Shown piece by piece: positions 11,922 through 24,554 of a stretch of DNA of 64,000 bases. Within the stretch, counting starts at the first letter, position 1; each line of letters opens with the position of its first letter. The translations under genes were made by a program, and so were the position numbers. The DNA comes from Cryptomeria japonica. Taxonomy: Eukaryota; Streptophyta; Pinopsida; Cupressales; Cupressaceae. The DNA lies in assembly GCF_030272615.1 (NCBI RefSeq), contig NC_081411.1, forward strand, positions 46,164,517 to 46,228,516, written 5' to 3'. The notes under the pieces were generated by a model. The model did no database searches. It worked only from the letters and a program-made list of their open reading frames with translations, and was not told where the DNA came from.

Positions 11922-13306
11922 GACAACCCCCCAAATTCACTCAATCAAAGAACCCCCCCAAAAGTGATGATTTGGCACTTTATAATTAGTGCGTATACAA
12001 TGGGCCACTTCCAAAAGATGGCAAAGTGGACTTCTGATTACAATTTTACAACTACCTCAATAAGGCCAAAAGAGACTCAAACTGATAATGCAAGAGATCT
12101 AACTAAGATCCAAGCAATTTACAAGTACCTAATAAGCCAAATAAGACCAATATCTGAAAGTACAATTTCCACTCAAAATCTCTAAAATCTGATCATAGAT
12201 TATAAAAGTAGACGAAAAAACATGAAAAGGAGGTCGTATGAGCTCAAACGAGGCCTTTGAAGTTGCAGAATTGAGGATTGGATAGGTACAGCTGAGAGAA
12301 TCCAAAAATTATAAAAAACATATGCACCAAAATCAAAAAATAACCACACCACAGCGAAGATCACAAAATTTTAGCCCATTTCAAAAAAAATTGTATCAAA
12401 AAAGGAGCAAAAAGAGCAAGATATGGCCTTTCAATGTTGGATTGCAAAACTGAAAAGCTCAATGGAGAGGGGGTCAAAAAATTTCAAAAGTCTGCTGATG
12501 TGGCGCTGACATGAGCAATTCACTATCTTAAATTTGACGACCGTATGACTATTGCAAAAACTTCACCTACCTGCTAAATGGGCGTCCGTACCATACGGAC
12601 TACTGACTGTGCAAGCTGATGTGGCGTACGGATTTGATAGGGCATATGAATCTGACAGTGTGGTGTGGGTGATGTGGCATATGGACTGCAGATCGCGGGC
12701 CAGTGGCCACCTGTCACATGGCAGGCGCGGATTCTACCTATTTTGAAGTTGTCGGCAGTGGAGTGGGCTTGGCCGGAGGAGAATATACTGGCAGTGGTGG
12801 GGCTAGAAGTCGTCGGAGGTGGGAGTGAGGTGAGGTTACCGGAGGTGGAGGGAGCTACCAGCGGGTGGACTCGACAGCTAGCAGCACCGATGGAAGTGAG
12901 AACTTAGGCTCCGACGAGAGTCATGTCGGTCGCTGCGGGTACGACCTGCAAGTTGCAGGACACGCAGGGTACGGGGGGGTCTGCGGATCCCCAAAACACC
13001 AAAAAAGTATATTATTTATTTATTTATTTTGATCGCTGTTTTGATTTTCGAGTTTTTTTTTTTTTTCGGAAAATAATTTTTTTGAATTTTTTTTTCAAAA
13101 TCTGTACGATAATAGCCAAAATGGGGAAAAAAAATTTCTCACCAAAATAGGTCGACTTTATAGTCAAAATTTATGGAAACGGCCTCCTGGATTCAACGGT
13201 GATGTCCAAATCACTGTATGACACCCCCAAAAAATGAAGATCCCCAAATCCAAAAATAGAAGCCTCCAAAGTGTCTCCAAAAAAACTAATCAATGAAGCC
13301 CCAATA
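11922..13306 (-). other. Copia-2 leader between primer site and gag
   Basis: About 1.4 kb of noncoding leader. One part (12540-13000) is markedly GC-richer than its surroundings and repeats the word TGATGTGGC several times. Another (13020-13150) is rich in A and T runs. Small open frames here show no family resemblance. Confidence 0.6.
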
Positions 13307-13318
13307 GCTCTGATACCA
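13307..13318 (-). other. Copia-2 primer binding site (initiator-Met tRNA)
   Basis: The plus strand reads GCTCTGATACCA directly before the LTR start, so the minus strand reads TGGTATCAGAGC. That is the exact complement expected for priming by the initiator-Met tRNA, common in plant LTR elements. Confidence 0.93.
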
Positions 13319-13641
13319 TGTAGGATTTTGCCAAGATCAAGGGCACAATGAAAAAAATAAAATGAGACAATAGAATGATAAGAACAAACTGTATTCTCAT
13401 CAATATGCAAATGATCAACTGGATTAACCAATACAATGAATATAGGCCTGCTTATATAGGCAAGGCCATATGGATGTATGAGCACACAAATATGACATGT
13501 GGCTCAATGAGAAATAAGGGTAGGTAAGAAATACTAGGGGTAGGTAGGAGAAATAATATAATATTCCACAAGAGGTGGATGACCCACTGAATGTGGAGTG
13601 TAACAACAAATAAGACAACAAAAGGTGGAATTTCTCCTACA
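13319..13641 (-). repeat. Copia-2 5' LTR
   Basis: 323 bases with inverted ends TGTAGGA and TCCTACA. It starts immediately after the primer site. On the minus strand it is the promoter-bearing LTR. Confidence 0.85.
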
Positions 13642-13823
13642 AGCTTTATCCCTATGTGCACACTTCCCTAAGTGTCTCAAATCCAAACTACGAAGAGATG
13701 CATTATCCTAAGTTAACTTAAGTAAGTGTAAAAATATCCAAAATGAATATTTATTTACACCAACAAAAACATATAAGACTTAAAACAAACCAAAATTCTG
13801 AATGGAGTGATAGGTTCCCTACA
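13642..13823 (-). repeat. Gypsy-1 3' LTR remnant
   Basis: 182 bases lie between the end of Copia-2 and the Gypsy-1 purine tract. The right edge CCCTACA is set by the adjacent purine tract. The rest of this LTR is missing or lies beyond Copia-2 and could not be matched. Confidence 0.5.
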
Positions 13824-13859
13824 CCATACTCCCCTGAGACAAAGAACTCAAGTCCCTTG

Positions 13860-14990
13860 AGTTAAGAGGTTTACAATTTCTACACCATGCTGAAGTACAT
13901 CTGATTCTGAAATCCACATAGCATCTGATTTAGGTAACCCTACTCACTTTACAAGATAATTCTTGTATACTCCTTTTCTTGTCTTCTTTTTTACCTTGGT
14001 GTCCAAGATACTTTCCAACTTGACTGGTTGGCTTGGTGGCAAATCTCTCACCAAATCTTTAGTACCTTGTGATGACATGTCCAACTGATGTATTTGGGAT
14101 TCTCCCTTCTATTGATATAAATCACATACATTAAAGATAGGAGAAATACCCAAGGTGGGAGGGAGTTCAACTTTATATGCATTCTGACCATATTTATGCA
14201 CCACCTTGAGAGGCTCAATCTTCTTCATCAATAGCTTAGTAGGCTGCCCTTTTGGAAGTCTCTCTTTCCTTAGGTATGCTAGGACCAAATATCCAATCTT
14301 AAATTTCATATTCCTTCTCATTTTATCCACATTCATCTTATACTACTCGAACTTTTGTTGTAAGGTCTGCCTTACCTTATCATGCACTTCTTTGATACCT
14401 TCTACAAAATTCTCACCTTGTGTAATCTTAGGTGTCACATGACTGAAATCTCTGAGCTCTAGTATGCCCCTAGGATGAAAACCATACACTATTTCAAAAG
14501 GTCTTTTACCTGTACTTCAGTTAACTGAGTCATTGTTTGCATATTCTGCCTGGCCGAGTACCAAATCCGATGTTTTCCCATGTTGTTTGGTGAGACATCT
14601 CAGTAGATTACCCAAGGATCTGTTGACTACCTGTATCTAACCATTTGATTGAGGATGGTAGGTAGATGAAAAAGATAATCTTGTGCCCAACTTTCTCCAA
14701 AGTCTCCTCTAAAAGTGGCTTAAGAACTTTACATCCCTGTCACTGACTATGCTAATGTGAAGACCATGAATTCTAACTCTCTTTGAAGAAGAGTCCTACA
14801 ATATAGGTGGCATCACTGGTGCTCTTGCAAGGTATAAAATGTGCCATTTTGTTAAACCTATCAACCACTACATACACATTGTCAAATCCTCTTGGAATCC
14901 TTGGTAAGGCTAACACAAAATCCATGCTTAAACATTCCCAAGGCCTCTGAGGTATGACCAAAGGTTGTCATAGACCTGCATTACTTGATG
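13860..14990 (-). pseudogene. Gypsy-1 integrase end and chromodomain
   Basis: The segment 14773-14961 holds the integrase core start ([36 protein letters not shown]). 14109-14336 holds the C-terminal GPY/F-like part (YLRKERLPKGQPTKLLMKKI, GISPIFNVCDLY). Downstream on the minus strand, about 13870-14040, comes a chromodomain-like run (RKGVYKNYLVK, GLPKSDAMWISESDV). Chromodomains in this position direct insertion toward particular chromatin in chromoviruses. It is broken. Confidence 0.82.
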
Positions 14991-15152
14991 AACCTTTTTC
15001 TCTTTTTCAAATTGCACAATGTTCTAAAAACCTTCTCACTTTTAATTGCAACTTGGGCCAATGGTAAAACCTACTAACCTACTCCATAGTTTTATCTATG
15101 CCAAAATGACTTGCTAAACTTCCTTGGTATTTTTCTTGAATAATGTTTTGTC

Positions 15153-16730
15153 TCATAGAGCTTTGAGGAATGCAAAGAGGTGTCCTTTTAATAGAAAACC
15201 CTTATGTATCATATATTCTGAATAAGAAACATGTGAGGTGTTAGAAAAATCAGAACAATCAGTATATATCTCAGCAAAGTCTTTATCATCCTTGTAGAGG
15301 TTTTTTAACTCAGTCAATCCCACACTTTGCATTTGTATCTCCTGCATAGTCATGAATCTCCTACTTAATGAATCAACTACCTTGTTTGCAATGCCCTTTT
15401 TGTGCTTGATAGTGAAGGTATAGGATTGTAAGTATTCAACCCACTTTAGGTGTCTTTGATTCAATTTGTCTTACCCATTAAAGAAACTAAGGGTATGGTT
15501 GTCAGTATAAACTGCAAACTCTTTGGGTAACAAGTAATGATGCCACTTCTTCAATGCTTGCACCATGGCATACAACTCCAAATCATATGTGGAGTACATT
15601 TTCTTGGCTTCATTCAATTTTTCTGAAAAAAATGCTATGGGATGACCTTCTTGACTCAAAACGGTCCCTATTGCCCTTTGGCTAGCATCACACTCTACTA
15701 TAAACAACTGACTAAAATCAGGCAATCTAAAGATTGGTAACTCTGTTATTTTAGATTTCAACAATTCAAATCCCTTATTGGCTTCCTCTCTCCACTTAAA
15801 TTGATATTTAATCCCTCCTTTAATGGTGTTAAGGATAGGACCACAAACATGGCTAAAGTTTCTCACAAACTTCCTATAAAAAGATGGCATTCCATTAAAA
15901 CTTCTAACATCACTTATGCTCCTATGTATAGGCCAATCAAGTATTGCCGCTACTTTACTTGGATCCATCTTCAAACAACCTTGTGAAATGACAAAACCAA
16001 GGTAAACTAACTCTGTTTTCAAGAACTCACATTTTTCAAGGTTGATTTTGAGTTGAGCCTCCTTCAACTTCTTCAAGACCATCTCCCCATTCTTAAGGTG
16101 TTCCTCCTTGGACCTGCTGAAGACCAAAATGTCATCAAGATACACAATAACAAATTTATCAATAAACTCAACTAAGACTTCATTCATGAGCCTATGAAAG
16201 GTACTAGGTGCATTGGTGAGGCCAAAAGGAATCACCAACCACTCATATAGGCCTCCATTGGTTCTAAATGTTGTCTTCCATTCATCACTAGGTCTGATTC
16301 TTATCTGATGATAACCAGATTTCAAGTCCACCTTTGAGAAGTAGCATGCTCCACCTAGATTTTCCAATAGATCCTCTATCCTTGGCATGGGAAACCAGTA
16401 TCTTATGGTGATCTTATTAATTTCTCTTGAGTCAGTGAACATCCTCCATTTTCCTCCCTTTTTAGGCACTAGAACAATGGGAACAACACAAGGACTCAAG
16501 CTCTTTTTAATAAACCCTTTGTCTAAGAGTTCTTGCACTTGTTTGGTGATCTCTTCATTTTGGTTAGGTGTCATTTTATAAGCAACTTTGTTAGGAAGAT
16601 TGGCCCCTAGTATCAAGTCTATTTGATGATTGACATCCCTCATTGGAGGAAAAGAATTAAGCATATCATCTGCTATAACTTCTGCATATTTCATTAATAA
16701 AACTTTCACTTCTTGAGGCACTTCACTCAT
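15153..16730 (-). pseudogene. Gypsy-1 reverse transcriptase and RNase H
   Basis: The open stretch 15471-16730 (419 codons) is a Ty3/gypsy RT: LLDKGFIKKSLSPCVVPIVL, GGKWRMFTDSREINKITIRY, FSKVDLKSGYHQIRIR, VIPFGLTNAPSTFHRLMNEV, and the catalytic YLDDILVF at the aspartate pair. RNase H follows (FIVECDASQRAIGTVLSQEG, YSTYDLELYAMVQALKKW) and continues at 15153-15464 (NQRHLKWVEYLQSYTFTIKH, ANKVVDSLSRR). The sequence is typical of plant chromoviruses. It comes from a broken element. Confidence 0.93.
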
Positions 16731-17189
16731 CAGATCTGCCTTAGCTTCATCTTTAGGATTTAGCGCTATAGCTTAACCTTGATTACCTTCTTGTTTTAAC
16801 ACTTGAAGGAAATCTTTGCCACTCAACAACATAACACTTGACCCTACTTTTTTTTCCTCATTTGGATCGGGTAATGGATCCATCTGATACTTCTTACCAT
16901 TCTTGGGGATGAGTTAACTATTCTTTTCTCCATCATGATAGGCTTTCACATCATATTTCCATGGATGACACAAAAGCAGATGACAAGCATCCATCGGTAA
17001 TATGTCACATAGAAGTTTGTCTTTGTATTCACCAATTTCAAATTTGACCCATGCTTGTTCATCAACTAAGACATGTTGACCTCAGTTGAGCCATGATACC
17101 TTATAGGGAGTGAGATGAGGCAATCTTTTTCTGTTTGAACTTATCCACCATTTAAACTGAGACAATATTATCTATGGAACCTGAATCCA

Positions 17190-18375
17190 TAATCACCTTA
17201 CAAATTTTCCACGTGACTTACAAGTATTCCTAAATAGAATTTTCCTTTGTGGTGGCTCTTGAGCTTGGGGTATCTTTAGCATTATTCTTCTCATCATCAA
17301 TTTTTCCCCATCTGTCACTAGCCATGCCTTGCTGATTGGAGAGGTCTCACTTTGAGTATCCTCCTCTTGTACTAACTGATTCCTTCTTTCACACATGTAT
17401 GAGCTTGTTGAACTTGAGGATTTTCCCAAGCACCTTCTCATGGTATGTCCAACTTGATTGCAATGGTAACACCTACTAGTGAAGACTGTATTTCCTCTCC
17501 TTGAGCTTCCAAACCTACCAGTGAAGACTGTATTTCCTCTCCTCTTAGTGAGTCCCCACTTCCTTCTTAGTTTTTATTCTCTTCACTTCTTGGAGCACTC
17601 TGCCCTCTGCCAAAGGTTCCTCTACCCCTGAAGTTTTTACCACCTCTATGCTTCTGATTTTGCTCACTTCTCCTTTTGATATTTTTCTCTGCCCTTAATG
17701 CCAACTAAACACACTTATGAATAGTGTCTTGTGTGAGGATGATTATTTCATAATGTATATTCAGCCTAAGACCATTCATGTATCTAGCCAGTTTCTCCAC
17801 TTCATTCTCATGTTTCCAAGCCCTCAAACTTAGTTTGTGGAATTCCTCAGTGTATGAATTGACATCTAATTCCCTTTGTTTCAACTTTTATAGTTTCTTG
17901 TGGATTTGAACTTCATAATCTCCTAGTAGGAATTGAGCTTTCATCCTTATCTTCATACACTCCCATGAAGTTATCTTTTTCTCACCTTCTTATATCCTTT
18001 CTTTTTGCATCATATTCCACCAAACCAGGGTTGATCCCCTCGCTTGGCTAAGTTTACCCTTTTCTCCTCTGCTACCTCCTTATAATCAAAATGATTATTC
18101 AATGCTTCTTTCCAATCTAATAACTCCTCTCCATTGAGATTTCCTCCATAGGTAGGTAATCCATCCAGATTATCTTTGGAGATGGATTTGACTGCATCCA
18201 AGAATAGTTTTTGGTCTTGAGGCATTGCTACTATTGTCTGGTTCTCCTCATCTTCCACTTCTTCATCAATCTCATCTCCCCATTTTGTCTTAACCTTCCC
18301 CTTCTCGTTCTTAGCATCTTGGGTTCCTCTACTTCCTTCCTGATCCTTCAATCCTTCTAGCATCTTTGTCACCAT
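17190..18375 (-). pseudogene. Gypsy-1 gag
   Basis: The 5' coding part on the minus strand has an acidic lysine-rich N-terminus, then a gag-like LPTYGGNLNGEELLDWKEAL at 18010-18375. This is followed by degraded gag and a zinc-knuckle region near 17400-17470 (CYHCNQVGHTMR type). The piece at 17193-17441 is the Ser/Thr-rich linker before the protease. It is broken. Confidence 0.8.
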
Positions 18376-18481
18376 CTCTCGATGCCTTCTGGAGGCATTG
18401 CCTTTGGAGGCATTGATCTTTCTTCTGATTCCTCATAGTCTAACATATACCAATGTTTTAAAATGTTGGCTTTGATACGAT

Positions 18482-19864
18482 TGTGATGCAGATATTCTTG
18501 GAGTTGATCCAAATCACCTAGTTTTCTTTGTTGCTCTCACCAACCCTCTAACTTCCTCAAGCCCATCCAATGGTACTTGGTAAGAAATCTGCTTATTAGA
18601 CATCTAGGGCCTAGTGGATTTCCTCCAAGGTATAGGCCCAATTTTTTTCCTACAACACTTCCTATTGAGGATTCCACCTCAATCCCTATCTCACCTTCCT
18701 AATGCTCCAACAAACCTCTGCAAAGGATCTTTGATCTCAAACTGGTTCCAAGATTGTAGAATGAAGTTACACAGTGTCCTTGATGAATTTTAGGGGTTTG
18801 ATCACCTTTAAACCCATCTCCAATCCTTTCCAAGGTTTCTTTAGCTATACTGGCTCCAAACAAGCCTAATTCAATTAGCCCTCCTAATATGGTTTTCAGG
18901 GCTTGGTTTCAAATATTCACACACAAGACCTCAAATACATTACATATTTGAGTACCCTTTTCAATTTTATAGACAATATTCCAAAATGGCATTTAGGAAC
19001 TCCGTAGACATGGGGTATCCACAACTGTCCTATTTTCAAGGGTTTTAGTCCTATCCGAGTGAGTCACAAACATAGCTTTGGAAAGCTTCACTAGTCAAAA
19101 CCTCTACAAAAAACAATCAATAATTATTTAAGGGCATTCAAATAGGTCTCCAAACATGTTCCAACTTTGGCTCTACCAATCCATATGTGCTCTGAAAACA
19201 CACATCTTCTACTATCCTAGTCTCAACAACTCCTAGCAGTGAGCCTAGGGTATCATTGCAAAATCAACACATAGTTTTGCCAAGTTACAAAACTCACACT
19301 AAACTTATTTAAATACCCTAACCTAGCATTCCACATTATTTCAACTAGTGTCATCAGTGGATGCTCAGGTTAGAGCCATTTCTTGCTTAAACCCTAGCTT
19401 ACAAGGGTTTTGCACCTAGTCATAGAGAATCGATTGAATCTCTGCAACCAGACACAATCAAAATTTCTGATCTACCTTGTTGGAAATTAGACTCACCAAA
19501 CTCTCATTCCCTGCAATTATATTCTTCTAATAAGTCCGTACTGGACTGTACAACATAGCAAAAACAAAGAAAACAATAAAAAATAGTGTCAAAGAATATT
19601 TTTCCTTATAAAAAAAACTTTCTTTGCATTCCAAGATATTACAACCCATACAATTATGTTTTCTTTGTCTTTAAAACAACATGATTTAGTTGGTTAGAGC
19701 CAACTTCTTCACCACCAATCAATAAAATAAAAATGTATCTTTTGCCAAAATTGTCAATGTTGCTTAGCAACTTTACATCTTTTTCATCTTGAGGATGCAA
19801 ATTTTCACTCAAGTGTACTAAAAGGCTCCAAAGGCCCTCTATGCACTCTAGGAGACCTAAAATA
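18482..19864. other. Noncoding stretch, possibly Gypsy-1 5' LTR
   Basis: No open frame or domain was seen in 1.4 kb. The position directly after the weak primer site and the starting TGTGATGCAG would fit a minus-strand 5' LTR. However, no counterpart was recognised at the other end of Gypsy-1, so this is only a suggestion. Confidence 0.3.
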
Positions 19865-20690
19865 TGTTAGGAATCGGGAAGGACAACTGAGGGGGGGGGG
19901 GGGGTGAATTAGTTGTAAACTAGTTATATATAAATTATAACCCAAATGCAAATTATTCCAAAAAGTCCCAAAAAATTATTAAAAGTCTTGAAAAAATCCC
20001 TAAAATTTCAAATATGATCTTGAAAAAATCAACAAATACATTCAGATAAAGTCCTCAAAAAATCAACCAAAAACATTCAGTTACAATCCTAAAAAAATCA
20101 ACAAAAAACATTTAGCTACAATCCTGGAAAAGTGAACAAAAAATTTCGAATATAATCCTAAAAAAATTAACCAAAAACATTCAAATATGATCCTGAAAAA
20201 ATCAACCAAAAACATTCAAATAAAATCCAAAAAAAATTTAAAAAAAAACATTCAAATATAATCCTAAAAAAATCAAGCAAAAACATTCAAATGTGATCCT
20301 GGAAAAAGTGCAAATACATCAAAAAATCTCTTGGAAAAGAACTAAAAATAAATAAAAAATAAAAAAACTTGCAATAAAATGTCTTGAAAAAATCAAACAC
20401 CCTAGCAGATATCCAGCAGACACTTTGCACAAAGTCAACAAAGGATACAACAATCTAAGCAATAATCTGCAATCAAACTGATCAAGATGTCTAATCAATC
20501 ATATCAAATATACATATCAAGTAATCATTATCTTTTCTTGAACAAAAGAGGATGGACTTGAAATTATATAGGTCAGTCCTAAATGGGGTCCAAAATTTAT
20601 GAGATAAAAAATTATCAACCATCACATTAAACAATCTAAGCAAAGGCACAAACCAGTATGGCTTCTGAATTTTGTCCTAGTTAGTCTTTA
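19865..20690 (-). mobile_element. Copia-type LTR fragment with internal tandem repeat
   Basis: It begins TGTTAGGAATCGGG, followed by the GACAACTGA, G-run, GTGAATTAGTTGT arrangement seen at the same place in the Copia-1 LTRs. After about 140 bases a tandem array takes over. The right edge is uncertain and no coding part follows. Confidence 0.6.
20008..20308. repeat. Tandem repeat, unit about 36 bases
   Basis: About nine diverged copies of a unit containing ACATTCAAATATAATCCTG and AAAAATCAACCAAAA follow each other. Copies differ at several positions and in A-run length. The array is A-rich on the plus strand and noncoding. Confidence 0.85.
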
Positions 20691-21752
20691 TCTTTTGTCA
20701 TTTAGTGATAGGTCATATTTCTATTCTACTCAAGGATTTCCACAAGTGACTAGACGAGTTGTCATGGGCATCATCCTTTTCTTTGTTTTCTTTTTGTGGT
20801 GTGGACCAATGAAGTTTTGGGGCAATAGTTCCAATGGGTGTCTGTGATTGGGACGTTCATTTGACAAGTATCCCATGAAGGATAACTATGCTTGTGACTG
20901 CTGCACATACCTCAACCCCTGACATTATTGCAAGAATGGAGGGTTCACTCCTTGTCTACTATGTGTTTGTTTCTTCAATGAGATATCTTTACATCTAGGT
21001 TCCTTATACCCTAATGTGCAAAGCTCCATTGTTACATAGAAAGGCTTAGTGATGAATATATATTACACTATGAATAAGGCACAAAAGTTCATATATCCAC
21101 CATCTTAAATTTCATTTCATTTTCTCGTCTCATCAAATATCTCTTCTTGAATCAATTACATCGTTAATATAACATATCATTTCCTATCATTTCATCTAAA
21201 ATGTTCTTCCATCAATTTTCCCTCTTTCATCCTAGTAACATTTCCTCTAAATTAATTGGGTCAAAAGAGGTAAAGAAATGTTTTGGCATATTTGAAACAA
21301 AAATATTTAGTTGCATTATCACATAGATTCATTGTCATATAAATTTCATTCATTTATTAACTTATCATATAGTTTCATTCATTTGATAAATATAGATTCA
21401 TTATCATAAATAGGTGTATTAGGTCATTTAATTGCATTCACAATCAACTCAAGAGATCATTACATTACACATAAATCATAAATCATATAGAAATCATGCA
21501 TCATATAAACCACATAGAATCATACATCATATAAATAGAGCACATACATATAGATCAGTGCCAAAACTACATATCATATATAGCTCAAAAATGATAATGT
21601 GTCAAAATACAATCACATGAAATGCCTAAAGGCTCAAGTCTCATAAATAACAAAGTGTCAACCAACACTGCCTCTATTGGTTGGTAGATCATGCCTACTA
21701 GATCCAACCTTAGGATGTCCTGATGGTGCCCTAGGATGACCCATAACACCCC
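20691..21752 (-). other. Gypsy-PMD-A: 3' part of the antisense gene and its downstream region
   Basis: On the minus strand the first bases here (GTTATGGGTCATCC and on) continue the PMD gene tail where Copia-3 cut it, matching GTTATGGGTCCTCC in the younger copy at 59842-59856. Beyond about 21640 the sequence is noncoding and rich in ATATGATGYATGA-like words, as is the equivalent stretch downstream of the younger gene (60000-60330). Confidence 0.6.
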
Positions 21753-22990
21753 TATTGGCCATTTGGAGGAATTGATTATGTGTTGCATTGATGTTTTGTC
21801 ATTGATGTCAACACTAGCCGTTTTGGTTACTTTACCAATATCCTGTTGGTCCTGGTAGGTTGTTTGGTTTCTGGTTGGATTGGATCATCATAATCCGGTA
21901 TGATATGGTATTTTAGGGTTATGTAATTAGACTATTCATGCTACTCAGATTTATGTTCAGTCAGTTGGTTTTGATCTGGTGATCAGATGCTATCCTGTAT
22001 GCTAGCAAGTTTGGTTTGTTGTTCTGGCAAGGGTTTCACCGACAGAACTTCGTTGAAGATCTTTGATGATATGCATAAGTGGTGTTGGTGTGGCTCCTAA
22101 TGGAGATTTATGATTTTGATGGTGATCATGTTTGAGACTTGGTTGATTGGGATCATTGCTTTAGCTTTTGTGGACCTAAATTGGATCCCAATTTATCTAG
22201 GTTATGGATCAGCTTAATGTAATGTGTGGATTGGACCTCTCGATATGCTTCCGGGATGTATTATGGGTTGGATATTATTTGTTTTGTCTATGGCCAATAT
22301 GTTTTGTAATTATGTAATTCTTTTATTGTCTGGTGAAAGACCTTATTGTTTGTGGTCGAGGGTTTGTATATATATGATGTAAGGTCTCATTGTAAATCAT
22401 ATAGGAAAGGGATATGAAATTTTATAGGAGCGAATAATGTAATAATCATTTATGAAGAGAATTTGGTAGATCAGTGGTGATCGATTTGTGTTTATGTCAA
22501 AGGATCTTGTCCTCCAATATTTAACTTAACTGGAACTATACTCAGGCATAGGAGATGCTATCTTCGTAGTTCATTCATTCTTCCGGATTGTAGTTTGGAC
22601 ATCTATGGTCATTGAGACTCCTTTTATGATGAGAAATGTGCTCTAGGTTGTTGGCCTTCCTGCAAGTGCAGGCCCCTCAATTGTAATTCATATACTTACT
22701 ACAAAAGTATTATCTGACGGTGGGTAGGCTTCCCACCATGGTTTTTCCCTTTACCAGAGTTTCCAAGTATAAATCTTGGTGTCATGTGGATGATATTTAT
22801 TCTTTGATTATTGCTTATGCTTAATTGGTCTATTTTCTATTTTAGTAATTAGTTTATGCATTCTGATATTGATCTTTTGTGTTTCAGTAATATTAAAGTT
22901 TTCATTTCTTAAGGTTCTGGTAATCTGGTGACAACTGACTCACCTCCTCCCCCCTCTCAGTTGTCTTCTAGTTATTTGAATTGTCTAACA
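21753..22990 (+). repeat. Copia-3 5' LTR
   Basis: 1238 bases ending CTAACA before the primer site. It contains a perfect CCTGCA/TGCAGG hairpin at 22659-22672 and a C-run hairpin GACAACTGA/TCAGTTGTC at 22930-22965 near the 3' edge. Confidence 0.93.
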
Positions 22991-23047
22991 ATTGTTATCA
23001 AAGCTCTGGTCCTCTCTGCTGAAGCTTAACCACTTGAGGAAGATCTT

Positions 23048-24554
23048 ATGGAGGCTAATAGTTCAAGTTCATCTATTTTATCAGTTGCTATTTTTTGGAG
23101 AGATATTCCTAGGCTTGATAGAACAAATTATAGAGTGCAGAAGATTTGGATGGAGACTCATCTAAGATGTCTAGGTAAGGAGATTTGGGAGATCACAGAG
23201 AATGGTCGTGTTACACCTCATAATCTAGCATCTTGCAATCCTCCTCCAACAAACTTAGATAAGGATATTGAGAATGATTGTAGAGAAAGAGAAGCCTTCT
23301 TGTGTGCACTTTTTGATCAACAAATAATGGGATTAACTGACAAATCATCTAGAAAGGCTATATGAGACAAGTTGGAGACTTTTAATGAAGGTGACCCTAT
23401 TGTGAAGATTGGTAAACTTGATGGTTACTAGGTGAGATATGAAAAGTTGAAGATGGAAAAAGATGAAAGGATTACTGCATTCATGGAAAGGGTTAATGGG
23501 ATTGTTATGGGAATTCAATGTTGTGGTGGAACTCTGAGTGAAGATGAAATAATTTCCAAAGTTCTGAGAGCTTTACCATCAGCTTATAAGATGAAGGCTA
23601 CTGTAATTAATGAATTGATAACAATGGCTAATACTTTTCTCAACAAAGATACCTTGGTTGGGAAATTATTTTCTTTTGACCTTGAAGAAGTTGGACCTTC
23701 TGGAGCTATGAAGTTTGAACCTTCTTTTCATGCATCTACATCATCAGCTGACAAGCAATATTGTAAAGCTTTATATGCAAGGGAATTGGATGATATGAAG
23801 AGAGAAGATGAATAATTTGAGCAACTTGAAGTCCTATTTGCCAGAAGAGTACCTAAAGGATTGGTAGGAAGTAAGTATGAAGGAAAAGCACCTTTTAAAT
23901 GTTTTGCATGTAATAAGATAGGTCATTTTGCATCTAGATGTCTTGAAAAGAATTCGAGATTTGAAGAAAGAGCTAGAAGATCTTTTAAGCCTAACCCTGG
24001 ATATTAGATCAAGTATAAGTATAGGAAAAACAAAGATAAATCATGCTACATAGCATATGAGGAAGGTGTGATTGATTCTGATGATGAACCGACACAAGAT
24101 TCTACTAGGTGTTCTAGAAATGGAAAGGAATGGGTGTTCTTGGTTATCAAGCAAGATGTTTTGGCACTGGAGGAGAATGTACCTGAAGAGAAGTCACTTG
24201 CTCCGTTCTGGAAATGGAAAGGAATGGGTGTTCTTGGTTATCAAGCAAGATGTTTTGGCACTGGAGGAGAATGTACCTGAAGAGAAGTCACTTGCTCCTT
24301 AAATTTAAGATAAGGATGAATGGGTAATTGACAGTGGATTTTCACATCATATGACTGGAGATAAAGGGAAGTTTCTTTCTTTACAAGAATTTGATGGTGG
24401 TTTGACTAGATTTGGAGATGACAAAGGATGTATGATCAAGGGAAAATGCACTATATCATTGGATGGTAAGCACAATACTAATAATGTTTATTATGTTGAA
24501 GGTTTGAGGCATAATATTTTGAGTGTAGCACAATTGGTGGATAAGGGATTTTAA
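23048..24554 (+). pseudogene. Copia-3 gag and protease
   Basis: gag words parallel those of Copia-1: KIWMETHLRCLGKEIWEITE (23048-23365), then DERITAFMERVNGIVMGIQC and GTLSEDEIISKVLRALPSAY (23432-23815). A zinc knuckle CFACNKIGHFASRC-type follows near 23900-23940. The protease region has WVIDSGFSHHMTGDKGKF near 24320-24372 and ends HNILSVAQLVDKGF at 24554. It is broken. Confidence 0.9.

Larger units (their letters stand above)
7800..13641 (-). mobile_element. Copia-2: second Ty1/copia element, broken
   Basis: Both ends start with TGTAGGATTTTG and share about 105 bases (7800-7904 and 13319-13422). The right LTR is clear at 13319-13641 with inverted ends TGTAGGA and TCCTACA. The primer site at 13307-13318 is a perfect complement of the 3' end of initiator-Met tRNA (GCTCTGATACCA on the plus strand). 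Minus-strand order is gag, integrase, RT, RNase H, so it is Ty1/copia. The family differs from Copia-1, with short LTRs and a different gag. No target duplication is visible, and the left LTR departs from the right one after the first 105 bases. Coding parts are broken in several places. Confidence 0.9.
13642..18481 (-). mobile_element. Gypsy-1: Ty3/gypsy chromovirus-type element, broken
   Basis: Minus-strand order is gag (about 17190-18375), RT and RNase H (15153-16730), integrase (about 14109-14990) and a chromodomain-like tail, which is Ty3/gypsy order. A purine tract (CTCAGGGGAGTATGG on the minus strand) precedes TGTAGGG at 13823, marking the 3' LTR edge. A weak primer site (about 18466-18481, TCGTATCAAAGCC on the minus strand) follows a possible 5' LTR. 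No matching LTR pair could be recognised, partly because Copia-2 sits at the left edge. Protease and parts of gag and integrase are degraded, with several breaks. Confidence 0.88.

Noticed and set aside
13171-13661. Several minus-strand open stretches near 13.2-13.6 kb as small genes
   Set aside because: They coincide with the Copia-2 5' LTR and leader and show no protein family.
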